Made by a program: the position numbers and the translations under genes. 64,000 nucleotides of DNA from NCBI RefSeq assembly GCF_000698555.1, contig NZ_JFHE01000010.1, positions 116,991 through 180,990 on the forward strand. The letters are read 5' to 3'. The stretch is from Caballeronia grimmiae (GTDB lineage Bacteria > Pseudomonadota > Gammaproteobacteria > Burkholderiales > Burkholderiaceae). This document shows positions 30,674-40,175 of the stretch, in pieces (within the stretch, counting starts at the first letter, position 1; each line of letters starts with the position of its first letter). The notes under the pieces are model-generated. The model had not been told where the DNA came from. It did not search any database and saw only the letters and a list, made by a program, of their open reading frames with translations.

Positions 30674-32827
30674 TTATTTCTTTGGCTGCGTCGTGATCTG
30701 AAAGATATCGACCAGCACGCGCTCGCGTCCGAAACGGGCCGCGAGCGCCTTCAGGCGTTTGTCCACTGCACGCAGATATTCCGGCTTTGCTTCACTGTCG
30801 GGACGTGGAGCGTCGAAGAGCGGCGCGGGCGCCACCGTCAACACGATCATCTCCGCGCCGAAAGGCTTGCCGACCACCCAGTCGCCCATCGCTCCGATGG
30901 TCGCGCTATAGCTCGGCGGCGCCTGGTTGTCGCGCGAACGCCCGTTCGGCAGCAGATGAACCACGCTGCCGTCCAGCATGAAGTAGTCGACGTTCACGTA
31001 GGAATCGAACGCGGGCGTCATGAGCTCGACGATCAGCGGATCGCCTTCCGTAAGCCGCGTCTGGCTCGATCGCGTATGCACCGACGCGGGACGCCCCGCC
31101 TGACGATTGGCCGTCCAGTACGGCGCGAACGTCGTCAGCATGTCGCACTTGTCGTCGGTGACCTGCTGCACGCCGAAGTTCGTCGCACGAACGCCCGGCA
31201 CGCGGCCGAGCGATTCCTTCAGCCGCGCGAGCCCGTATTTCTCCGACACGAAGCCTTGCACGTCCACCGTCTGATCGTGCACCGACGCCACGAGCGCCGA
31301 GCACGGCACACTCGCGAGCACCGGCGTGACCGCGGCAATCGTGAGCGTCGGCGCGGGCGCGGCGGGCAACGCCGGCGTGATCGCGGGTCGTTCGGGCGTG
31401 GGCATGGTCACTGGCGCGGCCGTCGTCGCGGTCGTCGCAGTCGTCGCGGTCGAATTGCGGCCCTTCTGATGCGCGAAGAACACGTACCCCGCGCCGGCGA
31501 TCAACACCAGCGCCATCGCTCCGATAGCGAGCTTCGGCGCTGCAACGCGCTTCGTCTTCGGTTGCGCCGATGCAACCGGCTGTTCCTCGCCGAACTCGTC
31601 GAGAAACTGTGCGACGGTCGGCGTCCGCTCTTCCCGCTCGAAAGCGAGCGCGGCTTTCAGCGCCTTCCATTGCTTGTTGCCGAGATTCTCGGGACGTTGC
31701 GGCTTCATGCCCGCACTCTTCGCCTGCAACGCGGGCACGCGGTCGAACGGATGTTTTCCGGTCAACAGCTCGTACGCGATGCAGCCGAGCGCATAGATAT
31801 CGTCGCGCGGATCGGGCTCGCGATGCGCGAGCATCTCCGGGCTCGCATACGCGGGCGTCAGCGCGCCGAGGCTGCCGGGATCGAAGACGGTCGCCTCGGT
31901 GTCTTCTTCGGGCCGCTGAATCACCCGCGCGATACCGAAGTCGATGACCTTCACTTCCGACGCATCGGTGACGAACACATTGGCCGGCTTGAAATCGCAA
32001 TGCACGAAGCCGCGCTCGTGCGCATACGCGAGCGCCGTCGCCATGCCCTTAAAAATGCGGAACATCTCGTGGAATGGCATGCCCCGGAAGTTCGGCATCC
32101 GAAGTATTTTCGATAGCGGCTGGCCGGACAGATATTCCATCGTGAGATAAACAATGGCGCCGTCACGGTCGAAGTCGTACACGGTGACGATGTTGCGATG
32201 CGCAAGCTGCTGCGCCTTGCGCGCCTCGCGTTGCAACGCGATCAGCGAATTGGGATTGCCACGAAACTGCAGATTCAGCACCTTGATCGCCACATAAGGC
32301 CGACGGTCCGACGCCTCGAGCTTGCGCAGATCGAGCGCCTTATAAACGGTGCCCATCCCGCCGATGCCGAGACATTCTTCGAGCACGAAGCGATTATTGA
32401 GCGTATCGCCCACGCCCTTGACCTGATCGACTTCGGGAAGCACCTGCGTTGCTTGTCCCGATGTCGCGCCGGTCCCGCCGGTCGCGTCGGCGCCCGCGCT
32501 CGCGCCTGCGCCGTCCGATGCGCGCGGCGGTAGCGGCGGCGGCGCACTGGGCGTGACGTGCAGGCGTGTTTCGTCGCGACCTGGCTGATAGGTCGTGCCG
32601 GGGTCCGGCGTCGGGCGCATGCGCGCCGTATGTTCGATGCGGCGGCGTATGGCCGAGTAGAGATCGCGCGGCAACGGATTCGCCGCGTTCTCCTCGTCGA
32701 GGATCTCGATGAGCCGCGCGCCCGGCGTGCGATCGGCGGCCAACGCGCCATCGACCCCTGCAAAAAACGCGTCGCGCGAACCGCCATCGCCCCGATATGT
32801 GCGAAGCGCTTCTCGGAAGCTAGTCAT
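30674..32827 (-). CDS. Membrane Ser/Thr protein kinase with C-terminal DUF4384-like domain
   Basis: 717 residues from ATG 32827; the open frame runs to 33808 but the extra part is not kinase-like, and no start there has a clear ribosome site. A variable N-terminus (1-135) leads to a Hanks-type kinase domain (about 140-415): glycine loop GIGGMG (154-159), Lys182, catalytic Asp278 in HCDFKPAN, DFG 296-298. The usual HRD Arg is Cys277, so it is a non-RD kinase. A transmembrane helix (432-452) and an extracytoplasmic domain follow. The C-terminal half carries a DUF4384-like segment (VELMTPAFDSYVNVDYFMLD, VHLLPNGRS). Divergent to it are three double-glycine peptide genes. A link to secretion (PpkA-like) is possible but unproven. 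Confidence 0.9.
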   Translation of the reverse strand: MTSFREALRTYRGDGGSRDAFFAGVDGALAADRTPGARLIEILDEENAANPLPRDLYSAIRRRIEHTARMRPTPDPGTTYQPGRDETRLHVTPSAPPPLPPRASDGAGASAGADATGGTGATSGQATQVLPEVDQVKGVGDTLNNRFVLEECLGIGGMGTVYKALDLRKLEASDRRPYVAIKVLNLQFRGNPNSLIALQREARKAQQLAHRNIVTVYDFDRDGAIVYLTMEYLSGQPLSKILRMPNFRGMPFHEMFRIFKGMATALAYAHERGFVHCDFKPANVFVTDASEVKVIDFGIARVIQRPEEDTEATVFDPGSLGALTPAYASPEMLAHREPDPRDDIYALGCIAYELLTGKHPFDRVPALQAKSAGMKPQRPENLGNKQWKALKAALAFEREERTPTVAQFLDEFGEEQPVASAQPKTKRVAAPKLAIGAMALVLIAGAGYVFFAHQKGRNSTATTATTATTAAPVTMPTPERPAITPALPAAPAPTLTIAAVTPVLASVPCSALVASVHDQTVDVQGFVSEKYGLARLKESLGRVPGVRATNFGVQQVTDDKCDMLTTFAPYWTANRQAGRPASVHTRSSQTRLTEGDPLIVELMTPAFDSYVNVDYFMLDGSVVHLLPNGRSRDNQAPPSYSATIGAMGDWVVGKPFGAEMIVLTVAPAPLFDAPRPDSEAKPEYLRAVDKRLKALAARFGRERVLVDIFQITTQPKK

Positions 32828-33196
32828 CTGTGCGACTCGTTGCGGCGCCAATCGACCGACAAACTCACTTGTCGTACCAAACAACCCATGCTCGTTCGAT
32901 ACTAGCCCTCGCATGCGGCTTAGGCAAATGGCGTTTTCAGCGAAGAGCGGCATCGCGCACATGTCGTTCGGATACCGACACAACGCGACGGCTGTCGGTC
33001 GGGCGAAGGCATTCAATGCGATCGACGCTTTCGCGGCGCGCGGCTTCGTCCACCGCACACGCCCGTCCTGCAAGGAATCGCGGCGTCTGGCGCTTTGCAG
33101 CATCACGCATGGCATGGCTGATGCATTGAAGTGGCCCGAGCAGACATGTTGCTCAATCCACCACCGAACGCGCCATGCGCAATCAGGAGAACCGCA
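32828..33196. other. Intergenic region between kinase and peptide genes
   Basis: 369 bp between divergent genes, so promoters for both should be here. Frames through it are shadows without ribosome sites. I could not place a convincing -10/-35 pair. A GGTATCCGAACG-like element (around 32965) shows partial dyad symmetry, which is weak. Confidence 0.35.
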
Positions 33197-33481
33197 ATGA
33201 AGACGCTGACCATCAAGGACCTGCCCGTCACCGAACAACTCGATCGCCGCGCAATGTCGGCCGTGCGAGGCGGCTCGAGCTATTTCGTGCCGGTCTTCGA
33301 CATCTCGAAGGTTTCGCTGTCGTTCAACACGCAGCAAATGGTGCAACAGGACCAGAAGACGTTCAACGAGAACGGCGTCAACGTCGCGTTCGCCGACGAC
33401 ATTCACTCGAAGGTCCAGCCGGATCAGAAGGCGCGCAACACGAGCAACATCAACATCGGCGGCGGGCTCGCCTGGGCCTGA
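33197..33481 (+). CDS. Double-glycine leader peptide 1
   Basis: 94 residues from ATG 33197 behind AATCAGGAGA. The first 26 residues form a leader of the double-glycine type (IKDL, then EQLDRRAMSAVRGG), which aligns without gaps with the leaders of the next two genes. The predicted 68-residue mature part (starting SSYFVPVFD) is polar, Asn/Gln-rich, Cys-free and ends NIGGGLAWA. Gly-Gly leaders are normally cut by C39-peptidase ABC exporters of bacteriocins or microcins. No exporter lies in the window. Function unknown; bacteriocin-like or surface peptide are options. Confidence 0.75.
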   Translation: MKTLTIKDLPVTEQLDRRAMSAVRGGSSYFVPVFDISKVSLSFNTQQMVQQDQKTFNENGVNVAFADDIHSKVQPDQKARNTSNINIGGGLAWA

Positions 33482-33517
33482 GCCGGAACAACGACACCCT
33501 TCGCGAGGAGCACCACC

Positions 33518-33778
33518 ATGTCGTCCATCATCGTCAGGGACCTGTCCCACAGCAAGGAACTCGACTGCCGCGCGATGTCCGCCGTATCCGGCGGGCAAGG
33601 CTACGGGCCGTATGCCAACGTCGAAGTGAACGTCGGCATCCTTCAGAACCTCACGCAGATTCAGAAGGTCGATGTCACGGCGCTGAGCAACATCGGCTAT
33701 GTCGGCGCGGGCGTCTCGCCGCACTTCGACATCAACCCGATGCAGATCGGCAAGCTGAACGCATCGGCGTCGTTCTGA
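33518..33778 (+). CDS. Double-glycine leader peptide 2
   Basis: 86 residues from ATG 33518, with a GAGGAG site, 36 bp after peptide gene 1. The 26-residue leader (VRDL, then KELDCRAMSAVSGG) matches the other two. The predicted 60-residue mature part starts QGYGPYANVEV and is rich in alternating Val/Ile and Asn, suggesting beta structure; it is Cys-free because the single Cys is in the leader. Probably co-transcribed with peptide gene 1. The hairpin at 33823-33850 lies just downstream. Confidence 0.75.
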   Translation: MSSIIVRDLSHSKELDCRAMSAVSGGQGYGPYANVEVNVGILQNLTQIQKVDVTALSNIGYVGAGVSPHFDINPMQIGKLNASASF

Positions 33779-33822
33779 CGCGCGCGCCGGAGTAGAAGCA
33801 TCGAACATCGAACGCGGCGTTT

Positions 33823-33850
33823 GCGGCGAGAAGCTACGGCTTTTCGCCGC
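33823..33850 (+). terminator. 12-bp hairpin with UACG tetraloop between peptide genes 2 and 3
   Basis: GCGGCGAGAAGC (33823-33834) pairs with GCTTTTCGCCGC (33839-33850) over 12 bp with one G-U, closing a C(UACG)G loop of the very stable UNCG class. Only CUUUC follows, so it may be a weak terminator, an attenuator that lowers peptide 3 expression, or an mRNA stabiliser. Confidence 0.6.
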
Positions 33851-33972
33851 CTTTCGTCGCTTTCACGTGGATGGCGTCGCCTCGATGCGATCCCGGCAAG
33901 GAGCCGGCCGGGATTGCCTATACTCGAAACGATGCCCCGCAGCACGGCTCCATCACGAAGGAGGAAGCAGTC

Positions 33973-34188
33973 ATGGCCGTCATCAAAATCAGGGATCTCG
34001 CGGACAGCGTCGAGCTAGACCGGCAGGCAATGACGACGATCGCCGGCGGCGCACGCGATACGGCGCGTCCGCTGTTTCGCATACGCGCTTCGAATCCCGG
34101 GCGGGTCGTCGATTATCCGGGCGTGCCGGTGAAGGACGTGCAGGTGCAGCAGCCGGGGCCGTTCCGCAACAAGATCGTTTCGAAGTGA
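33973..34188 (+). CDS. Double-glycine leader peptide 3
   Basis: 71 residues from ATG 33973 behind GAAGGAGGAAG. Its 26-residue leader (IRDL, then VELDRQAMTTIAGG) aligns gap-free with peptides 1 and 2. The predicted 45-residue mature part (starting ARDTARPLFR) is basic and Pro-rich, unlike the other two. A TATACT -10-like hexamer at 33919-33924 might start it separately, but no good -35 is present. It is convergent with lhr, whose stop lies 5 bp away. Confidence 0.72.
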   Translation: MAVIKIRDLADSVELDRQAMTTIAGGARDTARPLFRIRASNPGRVVDYPGVPVKDVQVQQPGPFRNKIVSK

Positions 34189-34192
34189 TGCA

Positions 34193-37100
34193 TCAACCTT
34201 GCACGATGGCGCCCGGACTCAACGAGCGCGCCGTGCGCCTGACGAGCGCGAGACGCATGCGTTCGCGCGTCTCCCCGTCCGCGTCGCCGGAGCCGCCGAA
34301 ATAGCGCGTCTTGCCCGCGACGACCGCGCCGGCCGGCACGCCATCCAGATACAGCACGCGATTGCCGGCCAGCGCCGGCACCTTCTCGCCGGGCAGCAGC
34401 GTGCCGACGAGATTGAGCGGGTCCACCGCGCTCAATGCGATGAACACGCCTTCCTTCGGCCGCCTTCGCATTTCGCGCAGCACCGGCACCGCTTCGGGCA
34501 ACGCGAACTGTTCGCCCGCCAGCCCCGCGACGAAGCGCCCGCCGCGAATCTCGCCGCGCGCTTCCAGCCGGTGATAGACGCGCAGCAGATCGCGCCACGG
34601 CGGCAGCCATTGCGCCTCGCGCTCCAGCAGCCGCCAGAACACGACGCCGTAACGCCGCAACAGCGTCCGCGCGACGTGCTCGATGTCGCCGTCTCGACCA
34701 TGCTCTTCGCCTGCGCTTGCTTTTCGCAGTAACGCCCAGCGCCCTGCATCGTCCATTCCGCCGATGAACAGGCCGCCCGTTCGCCCGCGCGATCGGCGCG
34801 ACAACGCATTGCGCTTCGCGGCGGGAGCGAGCAGCGCGCGCAGACCCGCGAAACTGTCGGCGTTGACGAGTCCGAGCGCGACAAGCTCGCCGAGCGCGTC
34901 TTCGAGTTCGGTGCGCAGGAGCCGCGTGTCCGCGAGCAGTTCGTCGAAGAACATCGCGCCGTGCGCGCTTAGCGCGTCGAAGACCCGTTGCGCCCGCGAC
35001 GACTGTTGCGGCGACTCATCCGCGGCCATCAGCGCGTTCCACGCCGCAAGTTGACGACGCGGCAACAGGACGATCGGCGTGCCGCGCACCGGGCCGCCCG
35101 TCGCACGAGCGCGCCCCGCCGGCCGCGACCAGACGATCTTTCCCGCGCGGCAGATTTCATCGAGCCAGATGCCCGAATAATCGGCGATGCGCGCGGGCAG
35201 AATCTCGTCCTCCCATGCGACGGCGGGCGCTTCGAAACCTTCGAGCTGTTCGAGCACGGCGAGCAGCGCGTCGCGGCCCTCGCCGCGGGCATCGGGGGCC
35301 ACGCGCTGCCATTCAAAGAGGAAGCGCATGAAGTCCTGCCGCTCGACCGGCTCGATTTCGCGACGCAGCCGGCGCACGGTGTATCGATGAATCCGCGCGA
35401 GCAAATGCCGCTCGCACCACTGTTCGTCCATGCCCGGCGCGCCTGGCGTGTGCGGCGTGAAATGGCCGCGCATCACGGAGCCTTCGCTTTCGAGCCGCGT
35501 CAACGCAACCGCGACGGCCGATGCCGGCAGCGCCAGCGGCCGCGCGATCTCCGCCACGGTCAGCGGCCCGAAACCCGACATCCGCGCCCGCACGATTTCG
35601 ACGAGCGCGTCGTCTTCGCTCCAGGCATCGTCGAAACCGGGCGGCGGCGTGAGACGCGGATGCATCGGCGCATGCGGGTAGACGGCGCGCACGCACGCGA
35701 GGCGCTCGACCGGCGTCCACAGCGCGTCGTCATCGGAGATCCTGAGGCGCGTCGCGCGGCCGGCGCAGGCCAGGCCATCGAGCCAGGCGGGCCAGCCATC
35801 GCTGGCGGCGGCTTCGGCATCGGTGATGCAGGAGAGTGTCGTCAGGGCTTCGTGCATTTCGTCGGCGCTCGTCACCGACGGCCACGCTTCGGCACGCACG
35901 CTCGCGATGGCTTCGGCGTCGAGCGCGCCGAGATCGTCGGTCGATTGCGGATCGGTCCAGCGGCGCGCGAGCACGGCCTGCGTGCGGCGCTCTTCGAGCG
36001 GGGCATCGTCCAGAAACGCGTAAGGCCGTGCCGACAGAATTTCGGCGGCCAGCGGTGAAGGCGCGGGCAAGTCGCGCGTCACGAGCCGCACCGCGCCCGC
36101 GTCGATGCGCCGTAGCAGCGCAAGCCACGCGTCGCTGTCCATCGCGTCGTGCAGGCAATCGTCGATCGTCTGTTCGACGAGCGGATGCGCCGGCACCTCG
36201 CGCTCCCCGGCGATGTTCTCCGCGCACGCGACCTGATCGGGAAACACGGCGGCGAGCAGGTCTTCGCTTTTCATCCGCTGCAATTGCGGCGCAACCTTGC
36301 GTCCGCCCGCATAACGCGGCAGCGCGAGCGCGTTCGTCGCGTTCCAGCGCCAGCGCACGCCGAAGAGCGGGGCGTCGAGCAGCGCCTGAATCAGCACGTG
36401 CTCGGCCGTCGCCGGTTTCAGATAACGCCAGACTTCATCGAGCGCGAAACTGTGGCCGCCCGTCAGCGAGAGCACGATGGCGTCCTCGGTCGCCGCCGCC
36501 TGCAGTTCGAAGTTGAAGGTGCGGCAAAAGCGCTTGCGCAGCGCGAGGCCCCATGCCCGGTTCACGCGGCTGCCGAACGGCGCGTGAATGACGAGCTGCG
36601 TGCCGCCGGATTCGTCGAAGAAGCGCTCCATGACGAGCGTATCCTGCGTCGGCAGCACAGAGAGCGCGGCGCGTGAGCGGGCCAAGTAGTCGACGATCTG
36701 ACGCGCGGCTTCCATGCCGATGCCGGCTTCGCCGGCGAGCCAGGCGGTGGCGGCGTCGACGTTACTGCTTCCTGCGGCCTGCGCGCCATCGCCCTCGCTA
36801 AGCCGGGCATCGACTTCCGCCCGCAGCCGCGCAATCGCGAACGACAGCTCATCGCTGCGTCCCGGCGCTTCCCCGAGCCAGAACGGGATATTCGGCGGCT
36901 GTCCGTTCGCATTCTCGACGCGCACGCGGCCGCCTTCCACCCGCACGATCCGGTACGACGTGTTTCCAAGCTGAAAGATATCTCCGGCGAGACTTTCGAC
37001 GGCGAAGTCTTCGTTCACCGTGCCGATCTGCAAGCCCTGGGGCTCGAGCAGCACCGCGAAATCCGCGTTGTCGGGAATGGCGCCGCCCGATGTCACCGCC

Positions 37101-38602
37101 GTCAGCTTGCCGCCGCGCCGGCCCCGCAGCGTGCCGCTCACCGCATCGCGATGCACGTAAGCGCCGCGCACGCCCTGCCGCCCCGTATAGCCTTCCGCGA
37201 GCGTCCTGAGCACCGCGTCGAAGTGCGGGCGGTCGAGCGTCGCATAGGGATGCGCGCGCCGAATGCGCCCGAACAGTTCGTCCTCGCCCCACTCGCGGCA
37301 CGCCACCTCGGCGGTGATCTGCTGCGCGAGCACGTCGAGCGGCGCGCGGGGAATCGTCAGCGCGTCGAGTTCGCCACGGCGGACGCAATCGAGCAGCGCC
37401 GCGCATTCGATCAGATCGTCGCGCGAAGTCGGAAAAAGCCGCCCTTTCGGCAGCCCGCCGACGTGATGCCCGGAGCGCCCCACGCGCTGCAGGAACGCGC
37501 CGATCGATCCCGGCGAGCCGATCTGGCAGACGAGATCGACATCGCCGATATCGATACCCAGTTCCAGCGACGCCGTCGCGATCAGCACGCGCAGGTCTCC
37601 GCGCTTGAGCCGCTGCTCCGCGTCTAGCCGATGCTCGCGCGCCAGGCTGCCGTGGTGCGCCGCGACCGCCTCCTTGCCGAGCCGGTCCGTCAGGTGCCGC
37701 GCCGCGCGCTCGGCCATGCGGCGCGTGTTGACGAACACGAGCGTCGTCCGATGTTGCGCCGACAGTTCCGCGAGCCTGTCGTAGACGCGCTCCCACATGT
37801 CGTTCGACATGATCGCTTCGAGCGGCATCGGCGGAAGTTCGAGCGCGAGATCGCGCGCGCGCACGTGCCCGACATCGACGATCTCGCACGGTCGGCCCTC
37901 GCCCGCCAGAAACTGCGCGACGCGTTCGATCGGCTTTTGCGTCGCCGACAAGCCGACGCGCACCGGACGCGCCGCGCCGCGCGCCTCGCAGAGCGCATCG
38001 AGCCGTTCGAGGCTGAGGCTCAGGTGCGAGCCGCGCTTGCTTCCCGCGACGGCGTGGATTTCGTCGATGATCACCGTGCGCGTGGTGGACAGCATCGCCC
38101 GGCCGGAATCCGACGACAGCAGCACGTAGAGCGATTCGGGCGTCGTCACGAGGATATGCGGCGGACGCTTTCGCACCGCGTTGCGCTCCTGCTGAGTGGT
38201 GTCGCCGGTGCGCACCGCCGCCCGGATTTCCGGCGCAGCCGCGCCCATCTCCCGCAACTGCTGCGCGATGCCGGCAAGCGGCTCCTGCAAGTTGACGCGG
38301 ATATCGTTCGACAGCGCCTTCAGCGGCGACACATACACGACGCGCGTTTCGTCCGGCAGAACGCCGCCGCCCGCGACGCCGTCGCGCACCAGTTCATCCA
38401 GCGCGGCGAGGAACGCGGTCAGCGTCTTTCCCGAGCCCGTCGGCGCGGCGACGAGCGTCGAGCGGCGTGCATGGATGAGCGGCCAGGCGCGCGCCTGCGC
38501 GGACGTCGGCGCGGCGAAATGCGCGCGAAACCAGTTGGCGACGGCGGGATGAAAGCCGTCGAGCGCGGTATCGGGTGAAAAGGATTCGGATTCGGCGGTC
38601 AT
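34193..38602 (-). CDS. lhr: Lhr-family ATP-dependent superfamily 2 helicase
   Basis: 1469 residues, close to full-length Lhr (about 1500). Walker A PTGSGKT is at 54-60, motif Ib-like [12 protein letters not shown] near 90, DEIH at 180-183, and the C-terminal RecA half includes [38 protein letters not shown]. Winged-helix and Lhr core domains fill the rest, ending in a C-terminal region of the Lhr-CTD kind. Lhr translocates on single-stranded DNA and is linked to repair; the gene is not essential in E. coli. It is monocistronic, convergent with peptide gene 3 and divergent from the glycosyltransferase gene. Confidence 0.94.
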   Translation of the reverse strand: MTAESESFSPDTALDGFHPAVANWFRAHFAAPTSAQARAWPLIHARRSTLVAAPTGSGKTLTAFLAALDELVRDGVAGGGVLPDETRVVYVSPLKALSNDIRVNLQEPLAGIAQQLREMGAAAPEIRAAVRTGDTTQQERNAVRKRPPHILVTTPESLYVLLSSDSGRAMLSTTRTVIIDEIHAVAGSKRGSHLSLSLERLDALCEARGAARPVRVGLSATQKPIERVAQFLAGEGRPCEIVDVGHVRARDLALELPPMPLEAIMSNDMWERVYDRLAELSAQHRTTLVFVNTRRMAERAARHLTDRLGKEAVAAHHGSLAREHRLDAEQRLKRGDLRVLIATASLELGIDIGDVDLVCQIGSPGSIGAFLQRVGRSGHHVGGLPKGRLFPTSRDDLIECAALLDCVRRGELDALTIPRAPLDVLAQQITAEVACREWGEDELFGRIRRAHPYATLDRPHFDAVLRTLAEGYTGRQGVRGAYVHRDAVSGTLRGRRGGKLTAVTSGGAIPDNADFAVLLEPQGLQIGTVNEDFAVESLAGDIFQLGNTSYRIVRVEGGRVRVENANGQPPNIPFWLGEAPGRSDELSFAIARLRAEVDARLSEGDGAQAAGSSNVDAATAWLAGEAGIGMEAARQIVDYLARSRAALSVLPTQDTLVMERFFDESGGTQLVIHAPFGSRVNRAWGLALRKRFCRTFNFELQAAATEDAIVLSLTGGHSFALDEVWRYLKPATAEHVLIQALLDAPLFGVRWRWNATNALALPRYAGGRKVAPQLQRMKSEDLLAAVFPDQVACAENIAGEREVPAHPLVEQTIDDCLHDAMDSDAWLALLRRIDAGAVRLVTRDLPAPSPLAAEILSARPYAFLDDAPLEERRTQAVLARRWTDPQSTDDLGALDAEAIASVRAEAWPSVTSADEMHEALTTLSCITDAEAAASDGWPAWLDGLACAGRATRLRISDDDALWTPVERLACVRAVYPHAPMHPRLTPPPGFDDAWSEDDALVEIVRARMSGFGPLTVAEIARPLALPASAVAVALTRLESEGSVMRGHFTPHTPGAPGMDEQWCERHLLARIHRYTVRRLRREIEPVERQDFMRFLFEWQRVAPDARGEGRDALLAVLEQLEGFEAPAVAWEDEILPARIADYSGIWLDEICRAGKIVWSRPAGRARATGGPVRGTPIVLLPRRQLAAWNALMAADESPQQSSRAQRVFDALSAHGAMFFDELLADTRLLRTELEDALGELVALGLVNADSFAGLRALLAPAAKRNALSRRSRGRTGGLFIGGMDDAGRWALLRKASAGEEHGRDGDIEHVARTLLRRYGVVFWRLLEREAQWLPPWRDLLRVYHRLEARGEIRGGRFVAGLAGEQFALPEAVPVLREMRRRPKEGVFIALSAVDPLNLVGTLLPGEKVPALAGNRVLYLDGVPAGAVVAGKTRYFGGSGDADGETRERMRLALVRRTARSLSPGAIVQG

Positions 38603-38744
38603 CGGAACATTTTAGGGGCGCTTGCGACAAGGCGCGCAACGGTGCATGTACGCGATCTGGCGCTGTTTTAGGACACGTCCCATCGGAACGCACCGCTTTT
38701 GCGGCGATGCTAGGGGGTTTCTTATCGCTCACTCCAGGCCTTCC

Positions 38745-40043
38745 ATGCTCGTCATCAGCCTTTTCTTCGACCACGCACCGGGCGCGCTCGCCAATCATCG
38801 CCGCTACGCACGCAGACATGATTACCGGCACGTGCAGATTGACATGTCGCAGCAATCCGGCAGCCCGTCGGAAAAGCGGTGGACGTACAAATACGAGGTG
38901 CTGCTGCACGAGCTGAAACGGATCGAGCCGGGCGAGATCGTGTTGCTGCTCAGCGAGAACGCCGTGATCCTCGGCTCGACGCCGCTTCCCACGCTGCTCG
39001 ACGGCCGCGACTGGCTGCTCAGTTGCGCCGAATCGCCGCTTCCTCAGACGGATATCCAACTCTGGCGCAATACCGAGCGGGTTCGTCGCAAGCTGCTAGA
39101 AGTCGTCACGCATTGCCGGTTCGGCGTCGAACTTCCCCCCGACGAAGGCGAGTTGCTACGCGACTTCGAAGCGCTGCCCTCGCGGCACAAGATCGCCGAT
39201 GCCCATGTGGTCGTTCCGGCCGCGGCGAATCTTGAAAGCGTCTGGGGCACGTGGAGCACGTTCTCGGTCAGCATCGACGACGACAAGCATCATCGGCGGT
39301 TTCGCGCGGCGCTCTTCGCGCACATCAACGAACGATTGACGCGCAACATGCCGCTGCTCTCGTTCCCCGGCGCCGAGGCTTGCGACACGGAGCCGCATAG
39401 CGTCTATCAGCCGGGCCAGCCCATCGCTGTCGTCACGCTTTACACGCCGAACATCGCGCGTTATGGATGCATCGCCGAGGCGAACTTCAAACGCTATTGC
39501 GAGGGGCATGGCTATACGCTCCATGTGCATCGCGAGATTCCGTCGCATCTGAACGATGGCAAAACCGCCGGCAACTGGCTGAAGGCCGCGCTCCTGCGTG
39601 AGTACCTGCCGCATCACAAATGGGTCTTCTGGGTCGACGCCGATGTGCTCTTCAACGACATGAGCCGCAAGCTCGAATCGATCATGCAGGGGCACGATAC
39701 GATTTTCGCCCGCGATGTCGGCACCTGGACCTTCAATTCCGGCATCATGGGCTACAAGCGCACACAGCAGAACTACGATGCGTTCCAGCGCATTATCGAT
39801 GCATGCGGGCAACTTCAGGACAAGTCCACCATCTACGTGAATCACGGCGATCAGCATTACTTCAACCGCGAGTTCAGGGAGCATGCGGGCTTCGATGCGG
39901 CGCACCTCTCGTCGTTCATCGAATGGAATACGCCGTGGTCCTACCGTCTCCCGGATAGCTTCATGGTTCACTACATCGGTGCGTGGCAAGACAACAAAGC
40001 CTTGCTGATGGATTACGACATCACGCAATCTGCCATGGAGTGA
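38745..40043 (+). CDS. Putative glycosyltransferase with GMA12/MNN10-like domain
   Basis: 432 residues from ATG 38745; earlier in-frame ATGs have no ribosome site, and this one has only AGG. The C-terminal half (about 225-430) matches the galactosyltransferase GMA12/MNN10 (GT34-like) family: IAVVTLYTPNIARYGCIAEANFKRYC, the metal-binding DAD (298-300) in HKWVFWVDADVLFND and the HGDQHYFNREFREH block. The first 220 residues are of unknown type with no signal peptide, so it acts in the cytoplasm. It may decorate a glycan or protein. It precedes the phosphoketolase gene by 132 bp and is not obviously part of that unit. Confidence 0.8.
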   Translation: MLVISLFFDHAPGALANHRRYARRHDYRHVQIDMSQQSGSPSEKRWTYKYEVLLHELKRIEPGEIVLLLSENAVILGSTPLPTLLDGRDWLLSCAESPLPQTDIQLWRNTERVRRKLLEVVTHCRFGVELPPDEGELLRDFEALPSRHKIADAHVVVPAAANLESVWGTWSTFSVSIDDDKHHRRFRAALFAHINERLTRNMPLLSFPGAEACDTEPHSVYQPGQPIAVVTLYTPNIARYGCIAEANFKRYCEGHGYTLHVHREIPSHLNDGKTAGNWLKAALLREYLPHHKWVFWVDADVLFNDMSRKLESIMQGHDTIFARDVGTWTFNSGIMGYKRTQQNYDAFQRIIDACGQLQDKSTIYVNHGDQHYFNREFREHAGFDAAHLSSFIEWNTPWSYRLPDSFMVHYIGAWQDNKALLMDYDITQSAME

Positions 40044-40175
40044 GCGCGCCCTCCGTTTCTGTCAACAACGCGTCGCGCGATCCAAAGTATGATCAGCGCG
40101 ACGCTTCCGCATCCTTCCCGGGTACGAAGCCGCAAGACCGACGCTCCACGCAACGCTGACCGCAAGGAGAAGCAA

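Noticed and set aside
32828..33808. N-terminal extension of the Ser/Thr kinase frame
   Set aside because: The extra 327 codons overlap the first peptide gene and the start of the second on the other strand, contain Arg/Val/His-rich shadow sequence and no start with a good ribosome site. The kinase start at 32827 fits the domain layout.
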